DNA from: Pseudomonas bharatica CSV86
Lineage (GTDB): Bacteria; Pseudomonadota; Gammaproteobacteria; Pseudomonadales; Pseudomonadaceae
Reading direction: 5' to 3'
DNA length: 64,000 bases
Assembly: GCF_000319305.2 (NCBI RefSeq)
Contig: NZ_AMWJ02000004.1
Span: 186,001-250,000, forward strand
Within the stretch, counting starts at the first letter, position 1. Every line of letters begins with the position of its first letter. A program made the translations under genes and the position numbers. Under the pieces are notes generated by a model that saw only the letters and a list, made by a program, of their open reading frames with translations, had not been told where the DNA came from and made no database searches. Of the stretch, positions 1 through 8,683 are shown in pieces.

Positions 1-121
1 GGCCGGGCGCCGGGTGGCGGTCGAACTGAACCTGGACATCGTGCCGCGCAGCCAGCACGAGAGCACCGCCCTCAGCGAGGGCGACCAGGTCGAGGTGGTC
101 CACGCCATCGGCGGCGGCTAG
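1..121 (+). CDS. thiS: Sulfur carrier protein ThiS (3' end only)
   Basis: Only the last 39 codons are in the window. ThiS is a ubiquitin-fold protein whose C-terminal glycine is adenylated and converted to a thiocarboxylate, which donates sulfur to thiazole synthase ThiG during thiamin synthesis. The visible frame ends in VVHAIGGG before TAG; the terminal Gly-Gly is the hallmark of the family, and the preceding stretch is the typical ThiS acidic segment. thiG starts 50 bases downstream on the same strand, so the two probably form an operon. The 5' end lies outside the window. Confidence 0.93.
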   Translation, partial: AGRRVAVELNLDIVPRSQHESTALSEGDQVEVVHAIGGG

Positions 122-171
122 GAACCAGCCGCGACCACCCGCAAGTCCCTCACCCCACAAGAGGATCAACG

Positions 172-966
172 ATGAGCAACGTTCGTAGCGACAAGCCCTT
201 CACCCTGGCCGGTCGTACCTTCCAGTCACGTCTGCTGGTCGGCACCGGCAAGTACCGCGACCTGGAAGAAACCCGCCTGGCCATCGAGGCCTCGGGCGCC
301 GAGATCGTCACCGTCGCCGTGCGCCGGACCAACATCGGCCAGAACCCGGGCGAGCCGAACCTGCTCGACGTACTGCCGCCAGACCGCTACACCATCCTGC
401 CCAACACTGCCGGCTGCTACGACGCGGTCGAAGCCGTGCGCACCTGCCGCCTGGCTCGCGAACTGCTGGATGGCCACAACCTGGTCAAGCTGGAAGTGCT
501 GGCCGACCAGAAAACCCTCTTCCCTAACGTGATCGAAACCCTCAAGGCCGCCGAAGTGCTGGTCAAGGACGGTTTCGACGTAATGGTCTACACCAGCGAT
601 GACCCGATCATCGCCCGCCAGCTGGCCGAAGCCGGCTGCATCGCGGTCATGCCGCTGGCTGGCCTGATCGGCACTGGCCTGGGGATCTGCAACCCGTACA
701 ACCTGCAGATCATCCTCGAAGAAGCCAAGGTCCCGGTGCTGGTGGATGCCGGTGTCGGTACCGCTTCCGACGCCACCATCGCCATGGAGCTGGGTTGCGA
801 GGCGGTGCTGATGAACTCTGCCATCGCTCATGCGCAGCAGCCGGTGATGATGGCCGAGGCCATGAAGCATGCGATCATCGCCGGTCGCATGGCGTACCTC
901 GCCGGCCGCATGCCGAAAAAACTCTATGCCAGCGCCTCGTCGCCGCTGGATGGCCTGATCAAGTAA
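172..966 (+). CDS. thiG: Thiazole synthase ThiG
   Basis: ThiG condenses 1-deoxy-D-xylulose 5-phosphate, dehydroglycine (or a glycine-derived imine) and ThiS thiocarboxylate sulfur into the thiazole phosphate moiety of thiamin, in the cytoplasm. The 264-residue product has the normal family length. It is a TIM barrel in which Lys106 (in NLVKLEVL) is in the position of the Schiff-base lysine. The C-terminal half carries the phosphate-binding segments PLAGLIGTG and VDAGVGTASDA. An AAGAGGA ribosome site lies just before the ATG. The gene follows thiS and precedes trmB by 9 bases, the conserved Pseudomonas order. Confidence 0.97.
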   Translation: MSNVRSDKPFTLAGRTFQSRLLVGTGKYRDLEETRLAIEASGAEIVTVAVRRTNIGQNPGEPNLLDVLPPDRYTILPNTAGCYDAVEAVRTCRLARELLDGHNLVKLEVLADQKTLFPNVIETLKAAEVLVKDGFDVMVYTSDDPIIARQLAEAGCIAVMPLAGLIGTGLGICNPYNLQIILEEAKVPVLVDAGVGTASDATIAMELGCEAVLMNSAIAHAQQPVMMAEAMKHAIIAGRMAYLAGRMPKKLYASASSPLDGLIK

Positions 967-975
967 GAGTCCCAG

Positions 976-1701
976 ATGACCGAATCGCAAGAAACGCCTG
1001 TCACCGAAGAAGGCGAAGAGCGCCAGCACCGCCGCATCAAGAGTTTCGTGATGCGCGCCGGGCGCATGACCGAAGGCCAGCAGCGCGGCCTGGAGCAGGG
1101 CGGCCCGCTGTACATCCTCAAGCTGGCCGACAGCCCGGTGGACTACGACCAGGTATTCGGTCGCTCGGCGCCGCGCACCCTGGAAATCGGCTTCGGCATG
1201 GGCCACTCCCTGCTGGAGATGGCGGCTGCCGCGCCGGAGCAGGACTTCATCGGGGTCGAGGTACACCGTCCGGGTGTCGGTGCGCTGCTCAACGGCGTGC
1301 TGACCCAGGGCCTGAAGAACCTGCGGGTGTATGACTGCGATGCCATCGAAGTGCTGAACCGCTGCGTCGCCGACAACAGCCTCGATCGCCTGATGCTGTT
1401 CTTCCCGGATCCATGGCACAAGAGCCGGCATCACAAGCGCCGTATCGTCCAGCCGGAATTCGCCGAGCTGGTACGGCGCAAGCTGAAGGTCGGCGGTGTA
1501 TTCCACATGGCTACCGACTGGGAGCCCTATGCCGAGTACATGCTGGAAGTGATGAGTGCAGCGCCGGGTTACCGCAACCAGGCGGCGGACGGGGCCTATG
1601 TGCCGCGGCCGGAAGAGCGTCCGATCACCAAGTTCGAGCGCCGTGGTGAGCGCCTGGGGCATGGGGTGTGGGATTTGAAGTTCGAGAAGCTGGCTGATTG
1701 A
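976..1701 (+). CDS. trmB: tRNA (guanine-N7-)-methyltransferase
   Basis: TrmB uses S-adenosylmethionine to methylate N7 of G46 in the variable loop of tRNAs. The 241-residue product has the SAM-binding motif LEIGFGMGHSLLEMA near residues 73-87 and the family signature FFPDPWHKSRHHKRR near residues 143-157, whose Asp, Lys and His/Arg residues hold the target base and tRNA. It begins 9 bases after thiG and is likely co-transcribed with thiS-thiG. A REP doublet follows the stop and separates it from a convergent operon. Confidence 0.97.
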   Translation: MTESQETPVTEEGEERQHRRIKSFVMRAGRMTEGQQRGLEQGGPLYILKLADSPVDYDQVFGRSAPRTLEIGFGMGHSLLEMAAAAPEQDFIGVEVHRPGVGALLNGVLTQGLKNLRVYDCDAIEVLNRCVADNSLDRLMLFFPDPWHKSRHHKRRIVQPEFAELVRRKLKVGGVFHMATDWEPYAEYMLEVMSAAPGYRNQAADGAYVPRPEERPITKFERRGERLGHGVWDLKFEKLAD

Positions 1702-1713
1702 TTCAGTGCTTCC

Positions 1714-1803
1714 GAGGGCCTCATCGCTGGCAAGCCAGCTCCCACAGGTATCGCGTGCACCGCTGAACCTGTGGGAGCTGGCTTGCCAGCGATGAGGCCC
1801 TCA
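1714..1803. repeat. REP doublet (REPIN)
   Basis: Two inverted copies of the core GTGGGAGCTGGCTTGCCAGC flank a short spacer, the arrangement of a REPIN. It sits between the convergent ends of trmB and the DUF3392 gene. Such elements are moved by RAYT transposases acting in trans and can stabilise mRNA 3' ends; no RAYT gene lies in this window. Confidence 0.92.
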
Positions 1804-1806
1804 ATA

Positions 1807-2133
1807 TTACCCCCGCCGATCGGCCACTACACCGATCAACACCAGCACCACCAGCAACACCGGAGCCAGCGCATAGTTGTTGAACTGGCTCAGTCCCCGC
1901 ACCACCCACGGAGTGGCGTAGATCAAGGCAGCGCCGCTACCGATCAGCACCAGCAGCGCCATGAACGGCACGCGCAGGGCGCCGGCCAGGTTGCCCAGGC
2001 GGCCTTCGACCCAGCTTTTGATATCGGTGCCGAATAGCACCAGCAGACAACCCACCAAAGCCAGGGAAATCTCCGACAGATTGCTGCGGCTCCAGCGGGA
2101 GATGGTCGAGAGCAGGTCGAGTACCAGGTCCAT
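1807..2133 (-). CDS. DUF3392-family inner-membrane protein
   Basis: This 108-residue protein is predicted to be an integral inner-membrane protein with three hydrophobic helices: about residues 20-38, 55-75 and 86-104. It ends in the charged tail DRRG. The N-terminus MDLVLDLLSTISRWSRSNLSEI matches what I recall of the Pseudomonas DUF3392 family, whose function is unknown. It starts 9 bases after the hemW stop and is the last gene of the metX-metW-DUF4426-rdgB-hemW series on the minus strand. The family assignment is from recognition, not from a search. Confidence 0.75.
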   Translation of the reverse strand: MDLVLDLLSTISRWSRSNLSEISLALVGCLLVLFGTDIKSWVEGRLGNLAGALRVPFMALLVLIGSGAALIYATPWVVRGLSQFNNYALAPVLLVVLVLIGVVADRRG

Positions 2134-2142
2134 GCGCTTTCC

Positions 2143-3357
2143 TTAGGTCAAGAAGTACTGCAACAGGTCATTGAGGAACAACTGGCCGCGTGGCGTGGCG
2201 ACCAGCCGCGTCGGTTCGACTTGCAAAAGGCCCTTTTGTTCGGCCTCGCGGCGAGCCTCCTTCAGTTGGTCCATCGGCAGCCCTGTGCGTTGGCTGAAGA
2301 GTGTCGCCTCCACGCCGTCGGTCAGGCGCAGGGCATTCATCAGGAATTCGAACGGCAGTTCATCCAGTGGCAACAGCTTCTCCCCGGCCTTGAAGGCCTT
2401 GGCCGGGTTCAGGTAGTCCTTGGGCAGGCGGGTCTTCCAGGTACGCAGGATGCGCCCGTCCGGGTGGCTGAGCTTGCCGTGGGCGCCGGCGCCGATACCG
2501 ATGAAGTCGCCGAAGCTCCAGTAGTTCAGATTGTGGCGTGCTGCCTTGCCCGGCTGGGCATAGGCGGAGATTTCGTACTGGCGATAACCGTGGCTGGCCA
2601 TCAGGGCCTGGCCGGCTTCCTGGATATCCCAGAGGATGTCGTCCTCCGGCAGCTCCGGCGGCTGGTTCCAGAACACCGTGTTCGGTTCCAGGGTCAACTG
2701 GTACCACGACAGGTGCGTCGGACCCAGGTCGATGGCCTGCTGCAGATCGGCCAGGGCTTCATCGAGGGTCTGGTCCGGCAGGCCGTGCATCAGGTCGAGG
2801 TTGAAGTTGTCGAAGCCGGCGTTGCGCGCCATATCCGCCGCGCGAATCGCTTCGTCACCATTGTGGATGCGCCCGAGGGCTTCAAGCTTGCTCTGCTGGA
2901 AGCTCTGGATGCCGATGGACAGGCGATTGATGCCCAACTGGCGGTAGGCCTTGAACTTTTCCTGCTCGAAGGTCCCGGGGTTGGCTTCCAGGGTGATCTC
3001 GATATCGCTGGCAAACGGAATGCACTGCTCGACCCCGGCCAGCAGCCGGCCCAAGGCCTTGGCGCTGAACAGGCTCGGCGTACCGCCGCCGAAGAAGATG
3101 CTGCTGATCGGCCGGCCATGGACCGCCGGTAGCTCCTGCTCCAGATCGGCCAGCAGCGCGTCGACATATTCCTCTTCAGGCAGGTTGGCGCTGGCGGTGT
3201 GGGAGTTGAAGTCGCAGTACGGGCATTTGCGCACGCACCACGGGATATGGATGTACAGCGCCAGGGGCGGAAGCTGCGGCAGCGCCGCCCGTGGTGCCTG
3301 AGTGGTGAAACCTGCCTCGTCCGCGTGCAGTGGCTGGGCTGGCGATTTTTCGGTCAT
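2143..3357 (-). CDS. hemW: Radical SAM protein HemW (heme chaperone-like)
   Basis: HemW proteins are radical SAM relatives of oxygen-independent coproporphyrinogen III oxidase HemN; studied members bind heme and act as heme chaperones rather than as the oxidase. The 404-residue product has the CxxxCxxC iron-sulfur motif as Cys41, Cys45 and Cys48 (in WCVRKCPYCDF), followed by the SAM-binding FFGGGTPSLF segment and a C-terminal HemN-type domain. I chose the ATG at 3357 because it overlaps the rdgB stop as ATGA, typical of translational coupling. An upstream in-frame extension would lie entirely inside rdgB and shows no family resemblance. Confidence 0.93.
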   Translation of the reverse strand: MTEKSPAQPLHADEAGFTTQAPRAALPQLPPLALYIHIPWCVRKCPYCDFNSHTASANLPEEEYVDALLADLEQELPAVHGRPISSIFFGGGTPSLFSAKALGRLLAGVEQCIPFASDIEITLEANPGTFEQEKFKAYRQLGINRLSIGIQSFQQSKLEALGRIHNGDEAIRAADMARNAGFDNFNLDLMHGLPDQTLDEALADLQQAIDLGPTHLSWYQLTLEPNTVFWNQPPELPEDDILWDIQEAGQALMASHGYRQYEISAYAQPGKAARHNLNYWSFGDFIGIGAGAHGKLSHPDGRILRTWKTRLPKDYLNPAKAFKAGEKLLPLDELPFEFLMNALRLTDGVEATLFSQRTGLPMDQLKEARREAEQKGLLQVEPTRLVATPRGQLFLNDLLQYFLT

Positions 3358-3950
3358 GCCAGGCCCAGACGTTGACGCAGCAGGCTCATTGCACGGGCGC
3401 GGTGACTCAAGCGGTTCTTGTCGGCCGGGGCCAGGTCGGCGCTGGAGCAGTTGGTTTCCGGCACCCAGAACAACGGGTCGTAGCCAAAGCCGTACTCGCC
3501 GCTGGCAGCGGTGAGAATGCGACCGTGCCACAGGCCTTCGCAGAGGATCGGCAGCGGGTCATCGGCATGCCGCACCAGGGCCAGGACGCAGACGAACTGT
3601 GCGCCGCGCTCGGCTTCCGGTACATCCTTCAGGGCGTCGAGCAGCTTGGCGTTGTTCGCCGCGTCGCCCTTGCCGTCGGCATAGCGCGCGGAGTAGATAC
3701 CCGGTGCACCGCCGAGGAAGTCCACGGCCAGGCCCGAGTCGTCGGCCAGCGCCGGCAGACCGGAAATACGCGCGGCATTGCGCGCCTTGAGGATGGCGTT
3801 CTCGACGAACGACAGGCCGGTTTCTTCCGGCTCGACGCTGCTGAATTCACCGATGGAACGCAGTTGCACGGTGTCACCGAGCATGGCCTGCAGTTCCTTG
3901 AGTTTGCCTGCGTTGTGGCTGGCCAATACGAGTTGCTGGATATTCATCAT
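3354..3950 (-). CDS. rdgB: Non-canonical purine NTP pyrophosphatase
   Basis: RdgB hydrolyses dITP, XTP and dHAPTP to the monophosphates, removing deaminated or oxidised purine nucleotides before they enter nucleic acid. The 198-residue product opens with the family motif LASHNAGKLKELQ (residues 8-20), which binds nucleotide and metal. It continues with SFVENAILKAR and the ADDSGL metal-binding motif. FGYDPLFWVP near residues 150-160 recognises the base. It overlaps the DUF4426 gene by 4 bases at its 5' end and hemW by 4 bases at its 3' end. Confidence 0.96.
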   Translation of the reverse strand: MMNIQQLVLASHNAGKLKELQAMLGDTVQLRSIGEFSSVEPEETGLSFVENAILKARNAARISGLPALADDSGLAVDFLGGAPGIYSARYADGKGDAANNAKLLDALKDVPEAERGAQFVCVLALVRHADDPLPILCEGLWHGRILTAASGEYGFGYDPLFWVPETNCSSADLAPADKNRLSHRARAMSLLRQRLGLA

Positions 3951-4381
3951 TCGCCCGGGAATACGGTTTGAGTGAAGCTGAAGTCGTTGCTGGTGTCACC
4001 GGAGCCGACCTTGATCGCGAAGGTGCGGCTTTCTTCCTGTTCGATCGGGAACTGCGCCAGGTAGTAGATGGAGCCCTGGTCGGTAACCTGCTTGAACGTC
4101 AGGGCGCTCTGGCGGCTGGTCAGGTCGCTGACGGTACCGCTGACATTGGCCACTGCGGGCTTGCCGCCCTTGAGCACGGTAATGTTGATCACACCCTGGT
4201 TCTTGCTGCGGACCAGCCCGGCGGCCTGGGCCGTGGCGGGCTGCACGAAGGTCGAGTTGAACACGCTGTAATGCACGGTGACGTCGCCGAACACTTCCTT
4301 GCGTTCCGGCTTCGCGGCATCGGCGGCCAGCGCCGGCATGGCCAGGCACAGGCTGATCAACAACAGGGCTAGACGACGCAT
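3947..4381 (-). CDS. DUF4426-domain periplasmic protein
   Basis: This 144-residue protein begins with a clear signal peptide (MRRLALLLISLCLAMPALAAD, cleavage after ALA) and should be periplasmic. The mature part contains the EVFGDVTVHYSVFNSTFV segment and a C-terminal TFAIKVGSGD region that I associate with the DUF4426 family. No catalytic motif is evident and its role is unknown. It lies between metW (27-base gap) and rdgB (4-base overlap), a placement conserved in Pseudomonas, so it is probably co-expressed with methionine and nucleotide-sanitation genes without a demonstrated link. Confidence 0.8.
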   Translation of the reverse strand: MRRLALLLISLCLAMPALAADAAKPERKEVFGDVTVHYSVFNSTFVQPATAQAAGLVRSKNQGVINITVLKGGKPAVANVSGTVSDLTSRQSALTFKQVTDQGSIYYLAQFPIEQEESRTFAIKVGSGDTSNDFSFTQTVFPGE

Positions 4382-4408
4382 GATCCTATCCTCCGATTTC
4401 GATGACGG

Positions 4409-5029
4409 TTATACCGCGACCTTGTGCTCCTGCAGGCCGGGGCTGCTGACACGATAGATACCGATCTCACCTAGAAGATTAGGCCACAGGCGGCCACCCC
4501 AACCGTTGCGGTGACGATTGTCCACCGCCAGGCGGTTAAGCACCTGGGCGCGGCGCTCGCTGCACAGGGCCTCGAAGTCCTCGAAGGTGCAGAAGTGGAT
4601 GTTCGGCGTGTTGTACCAGGTATACGGCATGAAGTCCGAAACCGGCATGCGACCCTTGGTCGCCAGGTACCAGCGGCAGCGCCAGTGGCCGAAGTTGGGG
4701 AAGGTGATGATGCACTGGCGGCCGACCCGCAGCATTTCGTCGAGGATCCGGTCCGGGTATTCAACGGCTTGCAGGGCCTGGGTCATGACCACCACGTCGA
4801 AGCTGTTGCTGGCGAAGTTGCCCAGGCCCTTGTCGAGGTCCTGCTCGATGACGTTGACGCCCTTGGCCACGCATTCGGCGATGTTGTCGGCGTCGATTTC
4901 CAGGCCATAGCCGGTGACCTGCTTGTTGTCGCGCAGCGATGCGAGCAGCTCGCCATTACCGCAACCCAGGTCGAGCACGCGGCTGCCGGCGGGGATCCAG
5001 TCCTGGATGATTTCCAAATCGGCTCTCAT
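4409..5029 (-). CDS. metW: Methionine biosynthesis protein MetW
   Basis: MetW is a SAM-dependent methyltransferase-fold protein that is coded beside metX in many proteobacteria and is needed for, or stimulates, homoserine acyltransferase activity. The 206-residue product has the SAM-binding motif VLDLGCGNGELLASL near residues 18-32, followed by the conserved acidic and aromatic segments of the family, including FPNFGHWRCR near residue 113. It starts 7 bases after the metX stop, so the two are an operon. Methyltransferase activity itself has not been established for the family as far as I know. Confidence 0.95.
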   Translation of the reverse strand: MRADLEIIQDWIPAGSRVLDLGCGNGELLASLRDNKQVTGYGLEIDADNIAECVAKGVNVIEQDLDKGLGNFASNSFDVVVMTQALQAVEYPDRILDEMLRVGRQCIITFPNFGHWRCRWYLATKGRMPVSDFMPYTWYNTPNIHFCTFEDFEALCSERRAQVLNRLAVDNRHRNGWGGRLWPNLLGEIGIYRVSSPGLQEHKVAV

Positions 5030-5036
5030 GGGGTCC

Positions 5037-6176
5037 TCAGCAGACGATGCGTTTCATGTAGTTGGTGAAGCCCTGGATGTAGCGCGGCGTCGGGATCAGG
5101 AAGGCGTCGTGGCCGTAGGGCGAGTCGATGTCCAGGTAGCAGACGTTCTTGCGCGCGGCGATCAGCGCATCGACGATTTCCCGCGAGCGCGCCGGGGAGA
5201 AGCGCCAGTCGGTGGTGAAGGACATCACGCAATAGTCCGCGGTCACGTGCGCCAGGCTCGCCGCCAGGTCGCCGCCGTGACGGGCGGCGGGGTCGAAGTA
5301 GTCCAGCGCCTTGGTCATCAACAGGTAGGTGTTGGCGTCGAAGCGCCCGGAGAACTCCTCGCCCTGGTAGCGCAGGTAGCTTTCCACCTGGAACTCGACG
5401 CTGTGGAAGTCGTAGTTGAGCTTGTCGCTCTTGAGTTCGCGGCCGAATTTCTCGCCCATGGAGTCGTCGGACAGGTAGGTGATATGCCCCACCATGCGCG
5501 CCAGCATCAGGCCGCGCTTGGGGATCACGCCCTGGTCCTGGAACGAGCCGCCGTGGAACTCCGGGTCGGTCAGGATGGCCTGGCGGGCGACTTCGTTGAA
5601 GGCGATGTTCTGCGCCGACAGCTTGGGTGCCGAGGCGATATCCACGCAATGCCGTACACGATCCGGATAGGTGATGGTCCATTGCAGGGCCTGCATGCCG
5701 CCGAGGCTGCCGCCGACGACCGCCGCCCACTGCTGGATGCCCAGGCGATCGGCAAGGCGCGCCTGGCTGTGTACCCAGTCTTCCACGGTCAGGACCGGGA
5801 AGTCCGCACCGTAGGGCTTGCCGGTAGCCGGATTGAGGCTGCTCGGGCCGGTGCTGCCGTTGCAGCCGCCGAGGTTGTTCAGGCTGACCACGAAGAAGCG
5901 GTTGGTATCGATCGGCTTGCCCGGGCCGATGCAGCTGTCCCACCAGCCCGGCTTGCGGTCGTCGGGCTTGTGGTAGCCGGCGGCATGGTGATGGCCGGAC
6001 AGCGCATGGCAGATCAGCACGGCATTGCTGGCAGTGCTGTTGAGCGTGCCGTAGGTTTCGTAGATCAGCTCGTAGGCGGCCAGCGAGCGGCCACAGGCGA
6101 GGGCCAGCGGTTCATCGAACCGGGCGATTTGCGGTGTAACCAGACCGACGGAATCTTCGGGAAGGACAGTGGACAT
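5037..6176 (-). CDS. metX: Homoserine O-acyltransferase (succinyl- or acetyl-)
   Basis: MetX activates homoserine by O-acylation, the first committed step of methionine synthesis. The 379-residue alpha/beta-hydrolase protein has its nucleophile Ser157 in the elbow VGGSLGGMQ, with Asp323 (FTTDWRF) and His356 (SPYGHDAF) completing the triad. The early NLGGCNGSTGPSS segment forms the substrate tunnel. Pseudomonas MetX enzymes have been reported to use succinyl-CoA despite the MetX fold, so I leave the acyl donor open. It leads the metX-metW series; a REP cluster of about 170 bases separates it from yggT upstream. Confidence 0.95.
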   Translation of the reverse strand: MSTVLPEDSVGLVTPQIARFDEPLALACGRSLAAYELIYETYGTLNSTASNAVLICHALSGHHHAAGYHKPDDRKPGWWDSCIGPGKPIDTNRFFVVSLNNLGGCNGSTGPSSLNPATGKPYGADFPVLTVEDWVHSQARLADRLGIQQWAAVVGGSLGGMQALQWTITYPDRVRHCVDIASAPKLSAQNIAFNEVARQAILTDPEFHGGSFQDQGVIPKRGLMLARMVGHITYLSDDSMGEKFGRELKSDKLNYDFHSVEFQVESYLRYQGEEFSGRFDANTYLLMTKALDYFDPAARHGGDLAASLAHVTADYCVMSFTTDWRFSPARSREIVDALIAARKNVCYLDIDSPYGHDAFLIPTPRYIQGFTNYMKRIVC

Positions 6177-6260
6177 CGACCCTGCTCACGCGTGAATGAC
6201 GCGTCAGTCTAAAGACCACCGGGAGGAGCGGCAAGCAATGTGCCAAGTGAATCGCGGCGA

Positions 6261-6433
6261 TCGCATCGCTGGCAAGCCAGCTCCCACAGGTCCGCGTGCA
6301 GTGCTGCAGAAATTGTCTTGTCACTGATGGCCTCATCGCCGGCAAGCCGGCTCCCACAGGGTTTTGGGTCAGTCACAAGATTTGTGCTCGACGCGGACCT
6401 GTGGGAGCTGGCTTGCCAGCGATGAGGCCATCA
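6261..6433. repeat. REP cluster, three units
   Basis: Three copies of the GTGGGAGCTGGCTTGCCAGCGAT family lie in the yggT-metX gap: two in one orientation (about 6261-6301 and 6329-6361; the second has the variant arms GCCGGCAAGCCGGC) and one inverted (about 6397-6430). They fill most of the 272-base gap. The copies suggest that metX has its own promoter in the remaining sequence (6177-6260), but I see no convincing one. Confidence 0.9.
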
Positions 6434-6448
6434 GCAACAGCGGTGAAA

Positions 6449-7039
6449 TCAGATCAGGCGACGCAGCACTTCCGGCATCCCGGTCATCAGCGCCAGGTTG
6501 TTGATCACCAGCATGTCGATCAGCTTCAGCACCATGAACGCGAGGATCGGCGAGATGTCCAGGCCGCCGAGGTTCGGCAGGATGCGACGGAACGGCGCCA
6601 GGAACGGATCGCAGATCTGGTTGATCAGCTCGGCGCCCGGATTATGGCTGCCCGGAGCGACCCAGGAGAGGATCACGCTGATGATCAGTGCGTAGAAGAA
6701 GATGTTGAGGAACAGCGCGGTGACCCCGATCAGCGCCCAGATCAGCAGGCTCAGCGGATTGCCGGCGGTGCCGTAGAGCAGCACGAGGATCACGCCCATC
6801 AGCAGCATCTGCACGATGATCGCCAGCACCAGCGACGACATGTCCAGGCCGAACACGCTGGGGATGATCCGGCGCATCGGCTTGAGCAGCGGCTGGGTCG
6901 CGCGCACGGCGAACTGACTCAGCGGGTTGTAGAAGTCGGCGCGGACCAGTTGCAGGATGAAGCGCAGCATGATCACCAGCAGGTACAGGCTGCCCAGGGT
7001 CTGCAGGATGAAGACGGCGGCGGAACTCAATCCGATCAT
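6449..7039 (-). CDS. YggT-family membrane protein
   Basis: This 196-residue integral membrane protein is made of two YggT repeats, each with a pair of hydrophobic helices and the family signature. The first repeat has RADFYNPLSQFAVRATQPLLKP, around residues 33-55; the second has APGSHNPGAELINQICDPFLAPFRR, around residues 127-152. YggT proteins are linked to osmotic tolerance and cell-envelope maintenance, but the molecular role is unclear. It starts 10 bases after proC, in the widely conserved yggS-proC-yggT order. Confidence 0.93.
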   Translation of the reverse strand: MIGLSSAAVFILQTLGSLYLLVIMLRFILQLVRADFYNPLSQFAVRATQPLLKPMRRIIPSVFGLDMSSLVLAIIVQMLLMGVILVLLYGTAGNPLSLLIWALIGVTALFLNIFFYALIISVILSWVAPGSHNPGAELINQICDPFLAPFRRILPNLGGLDISPILAFMVLKLIDMLVINNLALMTGMPEVLRRLI

Positions 7040-7049
7040 GTAAGGCTCC

Positions 7050-7868
7050 TTAGTTGCCCAGTTGTTCGGCCATTTCGGCCGAGCGGTGCGCGGCGGCGCC
7101 CAGTGCTTGTTCTACCAGTGCCTCGAAACCGTTGGCCTGGAAGGATTTGATCGCCGCTTCGGTGGTGCCGTTTGGCGAGGTTACCCGGCGGCGCAGCTCG
7201 GCAGCGTCGACATCGCTGGACACTGCCATGTGGGCGGCGCCAAGGGCGGTTTGCAGGGTCAGTTTCGAGGCGGTCTCGCGGGACAGGCCAAGCTTCTCGC
7301 CGGCGGCGGTCATTGCCTCGATCAGCAGGAAGAAGTAAGCCGGGCCGCTGCCGGACACGGCCGTGACCGCATCCAGCTGGGCCTCGCTGTCCAGCCACAG
7401 GGCGATGCCTACGGCCGACAGCAGTTGCTCGGCCTGCTGGCGCTGCTCGACGCTGACTTCGTCGGTGGCGTACAGGCCGCTGACGCCCTGGCGCAGCAGG
7501 GCCGGTGTATTGGGCATGCAGCGCACGATGGGCTGGGCGCCGAGCCATTTTTTCATGCTGGCGCAGGTGATGCCGGCGGCGATCGAGACCACCAGCTGTC
7601 CGGGCTTCAGGCTCGGTTTGAGTGCTTCGCAGACGGCTTTCATCGCCTGTGGCTTGACCGACAGCACCACCACATCGGCGCCCTCGATGGCTTCGGCGTT
7701 GCTTTCGAACAGGTCGATGCCGTGCTCGGCGTGGATCTTCGCCCGCTGTTCGGCGCCCGGATCGCTGGCGCGGATCTGCGCCGCTTCCAGGCCCTGGGCG
7801 CGCAGGCCGCCGATCAGGCTGGCGGCCATGTTGCCGGCGCCGATAAAGGCAATACGAGTCTTGCTCAT
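7050..7868 (-). CDS. proC: Pyrroline-5-carboxylate reductase
   Basis: ProC reduces 1-pyrroline-5-carboxylate to L-proline with NAD(P)H, the last step of proline synthesis. The 272-residue product has an N-terminal Rossmann motif FIGAGNMAASLIGGL (residues 8-22). It also has the central PNTPALLRQGVSGLY segment and the C-terminal P5C reductase signature running through VSGSGPAYFF and the region ending SPNGTTEAAI. Length and motifs are standard. The gene lies between yggS (38 bases upstream) and yggT (10 bases downstream). Confidence 0.97.
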   Translation of the reverse strand: MSKTRIAFIGAGNMAASLIGGLRAQGLEAAQIRASDPGAEQRAKIHAEHGIDLFESNAEAIEGADVVVLSVKPQAMKAVCEALKPSLKPGQLVVSIAAGITCASMKKWLGAQPIVRCMPNTPALLRQGVSGLYATDEVSVEQRQQAEQLLSAVGIALWLDSEAQLDAVTAVSGSGPAYFFLLIEAMTAAGEKLGLSRETASKLTLQTALGAAHMAVSSDVDAAELRRRVTSPNGTTEAAIKSFQANGFEALVEQALGAAAHRSAEMAEQLGN

Positions 7869-7906
7869 GTCAGGTCCTTGCGAGAAGAAAAGGAAAAAAG
7901 CATGGA

Positions 7907-8593
7907 TCAGGCCTGGCCGTAGTCGCGGGCACCGAACAGCGCGGTGCCGATGCGGACCCAGGTCGCGCCCTGGGCGATGGCGCTCTCCAGGTCATGGCTC
8001 ATGCCCATGGACAGGGTGTCGAGGCCCAGGCCCAGGCTGTCCTGCAATTCGCGCACGCGGGCGAAGGCGGCATCCTGGGCGGCGCGGTCGTCGGTGGGTT
8101 CGGGAATCGCCATCAGGCCGCGCAGGCGCAGCCTGGGCAACGCAGCGACGGCCTGGGCCAGGGCCGGCAGTTCCTGTGGCGTGCAGCCGGATTTGCTGGC
8201 TTCGCCGCTGACGTTGACCTGCAGGCACAGGTTCAGCGGCGCCAGGTGGTCGGGGCGCTGTTCGGAAAGGCGTTGTGCGATTTTCAGTCGGTCCACCGAA
8301 TGTACCCAATCGAAATGCTCGGCGATGGCGCGAGTCTTGTTCGACTGAATGGGGCCGATGAAGTGCCAGGTCAAGGGCAGGTCGGCCAATTCCGCCTGTT
8401 TGCCCAGGGCTTCCTGAAGATAGTTCTCGCCGATGTTGCGTACCCCGGCGGCGAAGGCTTCGCGCACGGCGCTGGCGGGCTTGGTCTTGCTCACGGCCAG
8501 CAACTGGATGTCCGCCGGATCGCGACCGGCTGCCGTGGCGGCGGCCTGGATGCGGGCGGCGAGGGTGGAAAGGTTGTCTGCTAGGGTGGACAT
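7907..8593 (-). CDS. yggS: YggS-family PLP homeostasis protein
   Basis: YggS/PLPBP proteins bind pyridoxal 5'-phosphate in a single TIM-barrel domain without known catalysis and keep PLP and amino-acid pools balanced. The 228-residue product has the PLP lysine in the LLAVSKTKPASAV segment (about residues 28-40, Lys35 or Lys37), the conserved IGPIQSNKTRAI segment and the phosphate-binding SMGMSHDLESAI motif near residues 198-209. It leads the yggS-proC-yggT operon. In many Pseudomonas the divergent neighbour is pilT; here only a REP doublet and an NlpC/P60 gene follow. Confidence 0.95.
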   Translation of the reverse strand: MSTLADNLSTLAARIQAAATAAGRDPADIQLLAVSKTKPASAVREAFAAGVRNIGENYLQEALGKQAELADLPLTWHFIGPIQSNKTRAIAEHFDWVHSVDRLKIAQRLSEQRPDHLAPLNLCLQVNVSGEASKSGCTPQELPALAQAVAALPRLRLRGLMAIPEPTDDRAAQDAAFARVRELQDSLGLGLDTLSMGMSHDLESAIAQGATWVRIGTALFGARDYGQA

Positions 8594-8683
8594 GGGATCG
8601 ATGCCGGCAGCTTTGGGTCCGGGGCATTCTACCCGCTTGTCGGGGCTTTATGGCACTAGGCCGGGTGGCGGGGTGCTGCTGGT

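Noticed and set aside
3358..3531. An N-terminal extension of HemW by 58 residues
   Set aside because: It lies wholly inside rdgB, is Arg/Gln/Pro-rich and not like the family; the ATGA overlap with rdgB marks the real start.
6261..6433. REP hairpins as Rho-independent terminators
   Set aside because: The stems are strong but there is no T tract after them; REPs more often stabilise or separate mRNAs.
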